Below are positions 37,701 through 45,700 of a stretch of DNA of 64,000 nt, piece by piece. The DNA comes from Halisarca cf. caerulea (lineage: Eukaryota; Porifera; Demospongiae; Chondrillida; Halisarcidae), in contig CAUJGJ010000083.1 in the NCBI GenBank assembly GCA_963170055.1, positions 1,380,601 through 1,444,600 of the forward strand. The letters run 5' to 3'. A model generated the notes under the pieces. The model was not told the DNA's origin. It worked only from the letters and a program-made list of their open reading frames with translations, and searched no databases. Made by a program: the position numbers and the translations under genes. How positions within the stretch are numbered: the stretch's first letter is position 1; each line of letters opens with the position of its first letter.

Positions 37701-39662
37701 AACATTTCAAAGATTTCACTAAGATTTCAAAGATTTCGAAATAAGATTTCACAAGATATTGCCTAGTGAGATTTCAAGATTTCAAGATTTCGCCTAAGAT
37801 TTCCAGATTTCAGATAAGATTTCTGGATTTCAGGCAAGATTTCAAGATTTCGTTAGTGATTTTAAGATTTCGGCAAAGATTTCTTATAGGATTTCGGACG
37901 CATACGAGGATTTCAGATTTCAAGATTTCATAAGATTTCATAAGATTTCGGGATTTCACTTGAGATTTCAATCAAAGTGTACGAGATTTCACTGTGTTAC
38001 GGACCCCTCGGTCTGGTATGGACTCCACACCTACTATGCCAATTGCTTCTTACATACACGAAGCTGATAATGAGTTTAGTTCTCGTATGTACATCTGATT
38101 GTATGCATCCACTAGGCAATGGAGCTCAATGCAGGATAATTATGGATTGATATTTACAGTGAGCGTGCAAAAATTCACTACTCAAGACATCAGCAAATTG
38201 GCATTTAATTTCCATGTTAGTAGACTGTGTAACTCTCCACCTAATATTGATCTTGCAAAACCATTCTCCAACTCACAACTACAGTAAAACCTGTTTTAAA
38301 GACCACTTGTATAGAAGGACCACCTGTTTATAGAGACCATTATAGGCTAGCCTGAGAACCATGAAAGATATACTACTGCAACTCTACATAAGGACTTGTT
38401 CTTTGAGACCACAATTACTCAGTCATATCATATATGCATCATATGCTTTTCAGTCACAATTGTGACTGATGGACATACACCGAGATTAGTCTCGGTCCCA
38501 GACCGATCCGCCCTATTTTTTTATTATATGGACGGGCAGGAACGTCCATATATAATAAAAAATAGGGCGGATTGGTCTGGGACCGAGACTACACCGAGAT
38601 CTGGTGTAGCCAGAAAATGTGGACCTAAATTGATTGTGGGCTAAACATTGTGATGTATGTATTAAATGGAACTGAGTTTGTGGTGGAAATAAAGGCATAA
38701 AATCAATATGTATGTTGTTGGTTCTGATAATGCGTTGTAGTTTAAGCCATCAGGGGTGGAGAGAATCGTTGATAATTGTATGAACTTGAAGCGCATATTT
38801 TGTACCTTCATAAATACAGATATAAAAAATGAAAGTAAATTTGATTGGTAATTGTAGTCCATGAAGTGGTCTTTATATACAGGTTTTACTGTATATAGTT
38901 ATCATCATTTCTTCTGCTCACACTAATTTGGCCACTCCAGAGAATATTAATTTCATTTACACCACAATGTGATTCTTGCAATTACCCCACTCTATCTGTG
39001 GCTTGTTTTAATTCCATCTATTCCACACCCGCTAACTGCCATCAGCTACAGCACTAAATTCTATCTCTCTATTCAGGCTATCCCACACTGTGGCGGTAAA
39101 TTCCTTCAGTATCCCATATAATAATGTAGATTGGGTAATGTGGGGTAATTGGGCACATTAGGGTATTTCAGTGCAGGGGCTTTAATCTTGCTATGTTTAA
39201 GCTGCCCAGCCATATTTGTAATGCACTACTGAACTCCCAATTCATGGAGACAACACTGATAACAAGTAATTTCTGCAGCTTGTGATTAACACTGTTTTTC
39301 ACCACTGTCCTGAATTATCCTGCTTCGCCTTATTACTAATATTCGTTTATCCAGGTCATTCCCGTACCAAGGCACATAAAAAGTATACAGTATGTAGATT
39401 CAACAATAACAGAAAGATTAATTACCTTTTTGTAAGCCAGGAATGCCTTGGCATGGACAGACCACACACACGATAAAACCAAAACGAACTGGAAGAATAC
39501 AGTGAGAATAAATAGTCCGAACGCTCCTTCACTGGTCAGACACGTGTACCAAATCAAACACTCAATGATATACACAATAACAAAGGGATAAAAGTAGCTA
39601 TGAAAATACCACTGCAACGGGACAAGATAAGAAACAGATTCGATGTCCTCGCTGACGGCCAT
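13747..39662 (-). CDS. ATP13A1: P5A-type ATPase, ATP13A1/Spf1 family (25 exons, complete)
   Basis: Predicted 1146-aa polytopic ER P-type ATPase, close to the ~1,200 aa of animal ATP13A1, a dislocase for mis-inserted membrane helices. Exons, 5' to 3' on the minus strand: 39662-39426, 37532-37446, 37158-36968, 33997-33826, 32873-32817, 32420-32351, 30378-30272, 30178-30049, 28546-28361, 28097-27960, 27344-27063, 26984-26806, 26722-26618, 21738-21613, 20622-20520, 20430-20324, 19204-19015, 18673-18495, 17556-17451, 17381-17246, 15484-15424, 15367-15228, 14270-14156, 14063-13920, 13839-13747. All phases join. Motifs: LTGESVPQ (actuator), PPELPVELS (P5A signature), [10 protein letters not shown] (phosphorylated Asp), [15 protein letters not shown] and [10 protein letters not shown] (hinge), then six C-terminal hydrophobic segments. 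I chose the Met at 39662, but the frame stays open to a Met at 39941 (93 extra residues). Intron 13 (4.9 kb) holds an entire transposon. Confidence 0.96.
14362..14876. mobile_element. MITE with ATTTTCGCGG repeats and TA duplications
   Basis: The inverted ends start CCGTGTGCTCGGAAATT on the left, and the right end complements it with a few changes. TA lies on both sides (14360-14361 and 14877-14878). The subterminal DNA repeats TTTTCGCGG(TACTAAA) several times on both strands. It is 515 bp long and lies in ATPase intron 23. A short internal ORF (about 14639-14760) has no recognised relative. Degenerate relatives lie at 7294-7597 and near 19535-19600. Confidence 0.75.
15886..15924 (-). ncRNA. 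Hammerhead-ribozyme-like motif, left arm
   Basis: Reading the minus strand: TGTGC, CTGAAGA, GCCC-loop-GGGT, GAAAC, GTT, GCACA. The conserved core CUGANGA...GAAA is present, stem II can form from GCCC/GGGU, and stem I from UGUGC/GCACA (5 bp). The short ACGU stem III with a GUU cleavage triplet matches the layout of dimeric hammerheads known from Penelope-like elements. An extra A between the core and stem II is noted. Activity is not shown. Confidence 0.55.
16061..16281 (-). pseudogene. Penelope GIY-YIG endonuclease C-terminal fragment (left arm)
   Basis: Minus-strand codons read [15 protein letters not shown], then [32 protein letters not shown] and SRSYNLD. The order GETGR / R+xEH / NHxINWE / R+IKEAxxI / xNLD is the C-terminal GIY-YIG domain of Penelope-like elements. 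The GIY-YIG tyrosines and everything N-terminal are absent, so it cannot be an active enzyme. After NLD the frame continues briefly as a tail like that of related elements. Confidence 0.75.
16282..16485 (+). pseudogene. Penelope GIY-YIG endonuclease C-terminal fragment (right arm)
   Basis: This is the mirror copy of the left-arm fragment on the plus strand: [30 protein letters not shown] and RRIKES in the same order. It diverges after IKES through a small indel ([12 protein letters not shown] in place of the SRSYNLD end), so the reading frame is broken near 16440. Upstream coding sequence is missing. Confidence 0.75.
16623..16662 (+). ncRNA. Hammerhead-ribozyme-like motif, right arm
   Basis: This is the plus-strand twin of the left-arm motif, with the same CTGAAGA core, GCCC/GGGT stem II and GAAACGTT. 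Its 3' stem I strand has drifted (GTATG instead of GCACA), so stem I needs G-U pairs and is weaker. Of the two it is the less likely to fold well. Confidence 0.5.
17699..18108. mobile_element. MITE with AGTGGGTATTTTCAAGGG ends
   Basis: The left end (CCATATGTACTGTGTAGTGG, then GTATTTTTCAAGGG) and the right end (CCCTTGAAAATACCCACT, then ATATATGG) form inverted repeats of about 45 bp with small gaps, flanked by TA. The 410-bp body carries repeated TTTGTGGT motifs and no ORF. It lies in ATPase intron 18. Confidence 0.65.
19255..19400 (+). repeat. Decayed Penelope-like terminal fragment
   Basis: This resembles the outer ~140 bp of the right arm of the palindrome at 15781-16739: TTATAGGACTATTG, GTGCCTGAAGAAGCC, TGATGGTTAACACGTTGC and CCTACAACTGGAATAAT. 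The hammerhead GAAAC core has become AACAC, so the ribozyme motif is destroyed. It lies in ATPase intron 16, between the exons that encode the end of the P-domain. Confidence 0.65.
22131..23153 (-). CDS. Tc1-type DD34E transposase, intact
   Basis: A single-exon 340-aa ORF, the usual size for Tc1-family transposases, which excise and insert DNA at TA sites. Residues ~1-115 look like paired helix-turn-helix DNA-binding domains ([19 protein letters not shown], then [10 protein letters not shown] as the GRPR-type hook). The DDE domain follows, with IFTDECTVQ (first D), [13 protein letters not shown] (second D) and [12 protein letters not shown] (E). Thirty-four residues separate the D of QDN from the E, which defines DD34E. 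There is no stop or frameshift. The Met at 23153 is the first after an in-frame upstream stop region and lies ~72 bp from a TATAAAT box. A related C-terminal relic occurs at 3734-3961. Confidence 0.93.
   Translation of the reverse strand: MPLSAYQRQRIVTIFMENRKLTLSELERTLALEGIVTTRKTIAATIAKWRTTGHTQNLPRSGRPTMIPKSHQLFIEKKMQENNELTAADLLDLMIARFGRRHCGYSKRTLARARKDLGWTISTAHYCQAIRVGNKAKRLEWCKERLDESEMFDDVIFTDECTVQLDRHRQRSYRKKGSARKLKCKHKHPQKIHVWAGISKRGATQIVIFDGILTAVRYADILTASLLPFIREVYPAGHHLYQDNDPKHTSRYIRDYFDANDINWWKSPAESPDLNPIEMVWGSMKTFLWDRVKPKNLEELKAGIKEYWGRMMPELCSRYIDHLQKVLPVVLEVGGGPSGH
23225..23231 (-). promoter_or_regulatory. TATA-like box for the transposase
   Basis: TATAAAT on the minus strand, 72 bp upstream of the transposase ATG at 23153. 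It faces away from the box at 23420, so the intergenic segment could act as a two-way promoter. No initiator was defined. Confidence 0.45.
23420..23426 (+). promoter_or_regulatory. TATA-like box for the BEN-domain gene
   Basis: TATAAAG on the plus strand, 79 bp upstream of the ATG at 23505. The distance is almost the same as for the divergent transposase box, which supports paired promoters between the two transposon genes. Confidence 0.45.
23505..24430 (+). pseudogene. BEN-domain accessory gene of the transposon, 5' frame broken
   Basis: A 5' ORF from the ATG at 23505 ([17 protein letters not shown]...) stops at 23625. A second ORF in the -1 frame is open from 23579 to the stop at 24428-24430. 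Its first residues ([20 protein letters not shown]) look like the continuation of the same small N-terminal domain, so one base appears to be missing in 23579-23627. No canonical slippery heptamer is present. The C-terminal ~95 residues ([33 protein letters not shown], then [14 protein letters not shown]) fit a BEN domain, a DNA- and chromatin-binding fold. The middle is Ser/Thr/Pro-rich with a probable short coiled coil. The domain call is by pattern, not by search. Confidence 0.72.
24610..24702 (+). repeat. Subterminal tandem repeats of the two-gene transposon
   Basis: Four imperfect 22-24-bp units of the form TTAGCRCRGTTTTCYGYGGA start near 24610, 24634, 24656 and 24678, about 100-190 bp inside the right end. 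TTTTCCGC is also part of the terminal inverted repeat, and scattered TCCGCGG sites occur near the left end (21895-21995). Arrays like this can be binding sites for a transposon-encoded protein. Whether transposase or the BEN protein binds here is unknown. Confidence 0.7.
27405..27474. repeat. Short CA-rich low-complexity tract
   Basis: Interrupted CACATACA / CACCCACCCACA / CACACAC DNA in ATPase intron 10. Open frames across it are artefacts. The rest of that intron (27475-27959) holds no recognised feature. Confidence 0.8.
28139..28301. mobile_element. Short MITE, AGTCAAACCTC ends
   Basis: TATAGTCAAACCTCATTACA at the left is mirrored by AAAGAGGTTTGATTGCATA at the right, ~160 bp apart in ATPase intron 9. 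It belongs to the same CAGTNNAACCTC-like group as 12299-12450. Confidence 0.5.
34875..35890 (-). pseudogene. Retroelement ORF remnant (region between reverse transcriptase and endonuclease domain)
   Basis: Minus-strand peptides, in order but with frameshifts and stops: [54 protein letters not shown] (Cys/His zinc-like motif), [47 protein letters not shown] and [12 protein letters not shown]. This order matches the C-terminal half of retroelement proteins that carry a DVRV-type restriction-like endonuclease. A segment between LQPLSG and VRVFNP is deleted. It is the same family as the relic at 49697-50260. It is non-functional. Confidence 0.65.
36121..36214. mobile_element. 94-bp mini-element with 5-bp target duplication
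   Basis: It starts TAGTCCAGCCAG and ends CTGGCTGGACTAGTT, flanked by GAGTC at 36116-36120 and 36215-36219. The homologous repeat at ~41205-41220 lacks the insert and has one copy of the target (CAGGCCCGG at the matching spot). It is related to the 59-bp unit at 13516-13574. Confidence 0.65.
36711..36830. repeat. 62-bp tandem duplication
   Basis: GAGCGGATGTCTCAYRTGTA followed by AAAGATGAGCACAGGAGAGG occurs twice with a 62-bp period and few differences. It is intronic in the ATPase gene. Confidence 0.9.
37641..38010. mobile_element. hAT-like MITE filled with AGATTTC repeats
   Basis: The 15-bp inverted ends are CAAGGGGTCTGCAAC (left) and GTTACGGACCCCTCG (right; 12/15 complementary), bracketed by an exact 8-bp direct repeat GTCTGGTA (37633-37640 and 38011-38018). 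An 8-bp duplication with CRAGGGGT-type tips is typical of hAT elements. The ~310-bp interior is almost entirely an irregular array of AGATTTC(A/G) units on the plus strand, with no ORF. It sits in ATPase intron 1, ~110 bp upstream of exon 2's acceptor. Confidence 0.8.
38282..38891. mobile_element. TA-flanked MITE, CAGTAAAACCTGT ends
   Basis: The left end CAGTAAAACCTG (continuing TTTTAAAGACCACTTG) is mirrored at the right (AGTGGTCTTTATATACAGG, TTTTACTG), with TA on both sides (38280-38281 and 38892-38893). It is 610 bp and lies in ATPase intron 1. It contains a long internal hairpin described separately. Confidence 0.8.
38488..38590. repeat. 47-bp-arm hairpin inside the MITE
   Basis: The arms 38488-38534 and 38543-38590 (AGTCTCGGTCCCAGACC ... 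GGTCTGGGACCGAGACT) are near-perfect reverse complements with an 8-base loop. The tip resembles the TAGTCTCGTACCCAGCCCC ends of the element at 51724, so it may be a tiny foldback element nested in the MITE. Confidence 0.85.
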
Positions 39663-40439
39663 TTTTGCAAAGGTGACACAATGAGTGCGTAGATTTGGCG
39701 GCAGCACGTGCTCTTCTTGATTCGCTTGTGAGGAGCGTTGGTTGGTGCGAGCGCCAGTGTTCTTCCACCTGTTGCGTTCAGTAAGTCCACCCACAGATAA
39801 TACACCGAAGTCTTTGTGGTGAGAACGTCTGGGGCGAGGAATGGATGGCGATTTGCCAGTATGTAACTTCAAGAAATGTAGGAAGCGACTGAATTCGTTT
39901 GCCTGGGTGAGCTGGCTGGCTGACAGCGCTTTCCTCCACATGCATGCTGTGGTGTGGTGTGTTGCAATTGTGATATCTTAATCCACTGAGTGAGCGTACT
40001 GGATACAATTATAGGAATGTTCGTTTGATTATTGGCAGTCTTTTTTATTGGTAATTTCCTGGAATTGAAGTTTATCGGGTATATGTGAATCAATCAATCA
40101 ATCAATCATTCATTTCTTTATAACCAGTAAAGGACAATGTGAGTTACGTTAAAATTATGGCAGAAAAGATAGGTTAATGGTCTGCGTCAACTTGCGAAGC
40201 AGCCAGAGGGAAGAGTTCAGAAATTAGGGTGGAAGCACTCGTGCATATTGTGGATTAATTTGATGTTGCGAGAATACAGTAAAGAATACATGTCGTGAGG
40301 AAACGTTACATGTAATCAAAATGTATAGTGGTACATCATTGCCTATCCGTACCGCCTCGGCAAAAGAACTTTCCTCTTTCTGATCTATTAGGGGAAGTGA
40401 AGAAAAGTTACAAGTGAATACATTGCAGAATTTATTACG

Positions 40440-41610
40440 TATTTCACAGGTCTATTCACAAAATGTAAATCATCCAAAAACCATTTAAAAATGGTTAAAG
40501 GATGTAGGGATAAAAAATGTCAATCATCAGAAATCATTTGAACAAGGTAGAGTTGTTTGTTGCACAGGGCTGGACAGGCATAGGTATAGACATACAGAGG
40601 GCTTGGTATACATAGGACCAGACGGACATGGGGATAGACATGCATAGGTGTAGACTGGCATAGTACTAGGCATACAAGGGGCTAGATGGGCATAGAGCTA
40701 GCCAGAGGTGGGTCAGATTGGGTACAGTGTGCATATTTCTAAATCCCACAGCTAATAATATAATGCAGGATGTAGGAATTTGCACACTGTACCCAGTTCA
40801 ACCACCTCTGTCTAGCTCTATGCCCATCTAGCCCCATGTATGCCTAGCCCTATGCCCGTCCAGCCCCTTGTATGCCTAGCACTACACCAGTCTATCCTAT
40901 GCATGTCTATCCCCATGCCCATTTAGCCCTATGTATACCTAGCCCTCTGTAAGTCTATACCTATGCCTGTCCAGCCCTGTGCAACAAACAACTCTACCTT
41001 GTTCAAATGTTATTTGACCATTGACGATTTTTTATCCCTTCATCTATAGTTCTTGTCCATGTACTTTTTATTTTGAACATATGCTCATATAGGCCAGTGT
41101 ATTCTTTACATTTTAATTAAAAAATAACAAAAATTGCCATGTCGAGACCATCTGAGTTGGCCATTTATAAAATGACAGTTGAGGCCAATTTTGTGGTCAG
41201 GCCCGGAAAATCTGCTTATCCCAGAACATATTTCTTCTAAAGGTGTAAAGGTATCCCGTGTAAAATATTGAGTTAGAAGAGTGGTAAAATTAGGTCGCCA
41301 TGTCCCTTCTTGCAGTTGCTATCTTGTTTGAACTAAAGGGTTTGAATAATAATAATAAGCCAAAACAGTGACCTTGTATGCTTTGTAAACTTTGCAATTT
41401 TCAGCGAAAGTACTTAAGGCACGTAGTGGCCATTATACACTTTTATCTATCTAAAATCCAGCAAAACGTCAGAATATTGGGGTTTGGAGCTTCAAAATAT
41501 ACCGAAAGCGACTTTTGGCAAAAATGTGTGAGCCCCTAATGTTTGGGCAGCCATTTTGCTTTGGCGTCATCCCTACATATAATACTATTGTACTACATGA
41601 TACCGGTATA
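40440..41610 (+). repeat. Dispersed composite repeat, copy 2, with long inverted repeat
   Basis: 40440-40775 and 41140-41610 match the two parts of the repeat at 34440-36650. In addition, 40785-41030 is the reverse complement of 40540-40770 (TTGCACAGGGCTGGACAGG ... CCTGTCCAGCCCTGTGCAA), making a ~490-bp hairpin built from GGCATAGG/TAGACATG-type submotifs. The hairpin arm is the only part shared with 42450-42680. Confidence 0.8.
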
Positions 41611-41654
41611 CTGTATTATAGATATCTATTATTACTGTACATGTAACCTATGTA

Positions 41655-42144
41655 CAGTGGAACTTGCTTAGTAAGTTCCTGGTTTAGTACATACTCCTGG
41701 ATAATAAGTACTCATTCTGTCCCTGGGTACGTATACCTCATGTCAGGGTGGTCACCAGAAATTAAAGAGGGTGGCGTTTGCGTAAGCCAGTAGTAGACTA
41801 GTGCACAGCTGCCATTATCCTGGTTCACTTCTATATTATTTAGTATTGAGTTACTCCTCTGCATTTGTAGAAATCTTGTGAAGTGGGAAATGTGTTGAAA
41901 ATATATAATATGCACAGTGTCAGTATTACCTAATCTATCCACTTAGTGTCTGAACAAAGGAGGATTGACTCTACTTAAAGTATAAAAATGGTCTAAACCA
42001 AAGTTTAAGGAGGGTGGCCTGCCCTGCTTAAAAGGGCTGGCGAGAACACTGCATGTATATAAACCAACCCTGATAGTAAGTACCTCTGATAATAAGTACT
42101 GATTTTGTGTCTCCTTGGAGGTATGTACTAAGCAAGTTCCACTG
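41655..42144. mobile_element. TA-flanked MITE, CAGTGGAACTTGCTTAGTA ends
   Basis: CAGTGGAACTTGCTTAGTA and its exact complement TACTAAGCAAGTTCCACTG bound 490 bp, with TA on both sides (41653-41654 and 42145-42146). Subterminal GATAATAAGTACT motifs occur at both ends. There is no convincing ORF. Confidence 0.85.
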
Positions 42145-42449
42145 TATATGAAACTTTTATTACTGTATACACTGTAATTTTCCTGTGGTTTTATATTGGT
42201 GGTTTTTGTGGATTGAAAGCCATTGATAAGTTAAAGTGTATACCCTTGAAAGTTTGATTGGGCTCTTGTGAAATGGCAAAACATAGTCATCTTCGAATAT
42301 AAGAACACACAAATCAATAAAATGCAAGATATGCAAATGTTTTACCATGTGAAAATTTAAGTGTATGCAGTAATTGAATAGGGATGTAGGAACATAGACA
42401 CTCTAAACTAGGGTCTATGGTAGGAATGATTACAATTTTAGCAAAATGC

Positions 42450-42680
42450 ACTAGCTGAAACAAGGTAGAGATGTTTGTTGCACAGGGCTAGACAGGCATA
42501 GGGATATAGACAAGCATATGGCTGAACAGGCATAGGGATAGACCAGCATATGTAGAATTAGATAGGCATATGGCTAGTTATACACGCCTAGATGGGCACA
42601 GACATAGACAGTGCTTGGTTGGACTGGGTGCAGTGTGAAAATTCCTACATCCTACATTATACATAGCTGCAGGATTCAGG
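42450..42680 (+). repeat. Third copy of the GGCATAGG-type repeat arm
   Basis: GTTTGTTGCACAGGGCTAG, then GACAGGCATAGGGATA and GGGTGCAGTGTG match the left arms at 34560-34780 and 40555-40740. It ends with a short inverted tail, TACACCACATTC-like DNA around 42660-42700. It lies immediately upstream of the microexon at 42771. Confidence 0.7.
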
Positions 42681-42770
42681 AATTCACACACTTAACCCAT
42701 GTCCAGTTTAATCAAACGGTATTTAGCTCTTGGCTTCATTTACTGCTGTTAATATGCTTCTTTTTTGTAG

Positions 42771-42786
42771 ATTACATCTTGTTCTC
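42771..42786 (+). CDS. CCNB1IP1: 16-nt microexon of the HEI10-like gene
   Basis: It encodes I-T-S-C-S plus the first base of a His codon completed by the next exon. It is preceded by a strong acceptor (TGCTTCTTTTTTGTAG), whose last three bases are an in-frame stop, so the exon cannot extend upstream in this frame. It is followed by GTATCC. The peptide matches the T-x-C-S-H stretch of the RING finger of animal HEI10, and the phase fits the exon at 42879 exactly. Confidence 0.8.
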
Positions 42787-45700
42787 GTATCCTTATTGAA
42801 CTTAGTTACACGTATTTGCAGTACATATGTAAGGTATCTCAGAACGGCATGGATGTTGATCTTTACATGAACTTTCAGATATCTTTTGTGATGAAGATGG
42901 AAGCAGGGAATTCAATGGAAAGCTGATATGCCCGGCTTGTTAGTTCCTGATTTGCACCATATATACACTTTATACTATGTAGTATATAGTGCCTATATTT
43001 GCACTGACTGACACTGGCAATATTGAATATGTAATCGTTATTGTATGACCAGCTGTGTATGGATATATTTGTTGCTTGAGTCCTGTGAGTGAGTGCAATA
43101 AAAAGCCAATGCCTAGTTGGTCATAAAATAACTTACTTGTTGTGGGTAATTTTCCAATTAGACTACGGATAAAGACTAAAGCGAACTTTTAGAAAGGAAC
43201 ATGTGCTCCAGTGAGCTTTGTTTTCACGGCGTAGTATTGTTGTAGTTGTCTTCCTTAGAATCAAATTAAAAACGTTATCTTCGCATTTGCTGCGCATGCG
43301 TACCCATTATTTGGTGTATAGATGCAAGGTTCGTCGCTGAAATGGAGATTTGTAAAGATAATAACCGTCGTTAGGCTTGAATTTAACACCGAAGTACCTT
43401 CCTTGCGAGCAAAATCCTCCTTTCAAGTGGGATATAACTTGTACTCTGCTTTTGCTGGGTACATGGGAATATACTAAGTGTTAGGTGTTGATTAACACTC
43501 GGGCTTTGCCCTCTTGCATCTACACCTCACACTTAGACAAAGACTAGAAATTAGAGAACACTACTCTTTGGCAAGAATTAGAGTATAAACCGACCCTGTT
43601 TGGTCAGGCACTGAATAATAAGGGTGCAGAAAAATTAGGGAATATATGGTACTGTAAAACTAGCAGGAAAGCTTGCATTTGGCAGGCTTCTTTGTTAATC
43701 TGGTGTGTTATATGTCAGCATGTTGTACAAGAATCAACCTACACAAATTGTTAGCACTTTATTTGTGTGCATGTACTGTATGTGTTTTGTTACAGTAGGG
43801 ACAATTACAACCATTTTGGTGTGGTCTAACATTTTGTAGGACTAGAAGACTGTCTGGTCTGACATAGGCAAGTCTGGTTGGACAATTAAAAATATTGCAC
43901 TCATTTTGCTCGTGCACTATCTTGCATACTTCTTTTAAATAGTGCATCAGAACACAGTATTAGTTACATTGAATTCATCTCCGTAAGAGTAAATATGACT
44001 GGGGTGCTGTAAGCAGACCGTAAATTGTCATCATGCAATCATAGGCATTATATACTACATAGTGTCTATGATGCTTATGGCATAGTGGGCCTATATATTG
44101 TTAGCAAATCTGGATACTTAGCACAAAGAATGTTTCCTTTGCCATTGTGTAGCAACATTGAACTTTTGCTTCAATCATGCACAATTTTTTTCTCTAGCAT
44201 GACAGATAATGACGAATTGTACGAAGATGGCATCACAGGAGAATTCCAGCTAGTTTTCAATGATCTGCACACATCTGCAACATGGTATCTCTAAGAATCT
44301 TGTTAGAGGCATGGTCGAGAATGTTGCTACAGTAGTTTTAAGATTTGTTGAAATACTGATCAAGGTCTTTGATATGCAGTGAATGGCAAACGTCTTGTAC
44401 TTGTTGCATATGATGAAGTATAGCAACACAATGTGCGTGGACTTTGTCATGATTAAGCTCACAAACGAAGCTACAAGAGAGTGCTACATATATTCCCTAT
44501 TGTATTCTGACTCACTCTACATATTTCTCAAACATACTCTAATTAGTTGACGCTTGGATGCCATCAGAGTCTTCTTGCTAGGAGCCTAATCCTCTTGCTG
44601 GGCTCTGCACATTATTGACTGGACATTTTGTCAAGCCATAGTCAGACCAGCAATAAAATGGTCGGACAACTACCGGATATTTGTCTGGTGACTAATTAAT
44701 TATCCCTGTACGTTGCGGATGTTGCACCTAGGCTAATGGTGTTTATCCAGGTGGGGGCCTCTCTGCAAGCTGCAAGGGGATTTTGCTTAGCAGCGTGTGC
44801 AATTGAATGATGCATGCAACAATTTATAGGTCTTGCTGCTGAAGGTGATTCCCATAGAACCAAATGACATAACATTATTCAGGAAATAGGCACAAATTCA
44901 CCATTCATGTTTAAGTTAGAACAATTGATTAGTGTACAGAACTCTGGAATTGTTTGGTTTAATTCGATTGTACACGTGGGTATAGGAGGAGTAACTTCTT
45001 TGTAGTGATGTATATGTAGTTGTTCATCCATAACATATACTCTGTCCCATGCCTTTGTGCAGGTGATGCAAATCTCCCTGGAAAACATGACATTTTGAGG
45101 ATTAGCTTGAATCCCAGTGATGAATATAAATCAGTATGTTGTCCCACAATACAGGGATGTACGTACTGTAAACATGTTGATATAGTATTTTTATGTAGTC
45201 TTATGATAGCAATCAAGAAGTTTGTAGATCTGTTACACATACATATGTATGTTATGTCCAATTTTGGACATAAAACAGAATGGCAGATCTTATTGAAGCA
45301 CTGGAATCTATCACCTTGTTTTATTTCCTAGCTGCCAGAAAGTTTTAAATTGTGCCTGCATGCAACAACGCATGAATACATCTACTGTCTATCTGATCCA
45401 AGTTATATTTTCATGTGACAGAATGTGCTAATCAACTAAGAAAGAAGAAGACTCTGCAAGGATATTGCTATCAAAATTCTTGTGGTGGAAGTTAATAGAG
45501 TATTATATTGAATTTTTCACAGATTGTTCCTAAAGGATGAAACCTTCCAAATTTGTATGTTGTTCCATATACTATGTCCAGTGTTTTGTGAGCGGACATA
45601 TTTTTTTTCTTGTGGATAACCTTGGACACAGAGTCATGGACTGGAGCAGCTATATAAATTAATTTTCTGACTTAGTAAATTACTTATACTTTATTCTACA

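Larger units (their letters stand above)
39663..42770. other. Divergent intergenic region between the P5A ATPase and the HEI10-like gene
   Basis: The minus-strand ATPase starts at 39662 and the plus-strand HEI10-like gene is first seen at 42771, so promoters for both should lie here. 39663-39941 stays open in the ATPase frame. A CAATCAAT microsatellite sits at ~40090. 40440-41610 is the second copy of a dispersed repeat, 41655-42144 is a MITE and 42450-42680 is another repeat fragment. No first coding exon for the HEI10-like gene could be found. Confidence 0.6.

Noticed and set aside
37665..37990. AGATTTC array as a possible CRISPR or telomere-like array
   Set aside because: The spacers are irregular and very short, and the array is bounded by hAT-like ends and an 8-bp duplication, so it is transposon content.
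39554..40093. Overlapping minus-strand ORFs in other frames around the ATPase start
   Set aside because: They are shadows of the first exon and its open upstream region, with no family match.
40000..42770. Candidate first exon of the HEI10-like gene
   Set aside because: I read the stretch for a Met followed by C-x4-C and a donor ending in phase 0 and found none, so no exon is reported.
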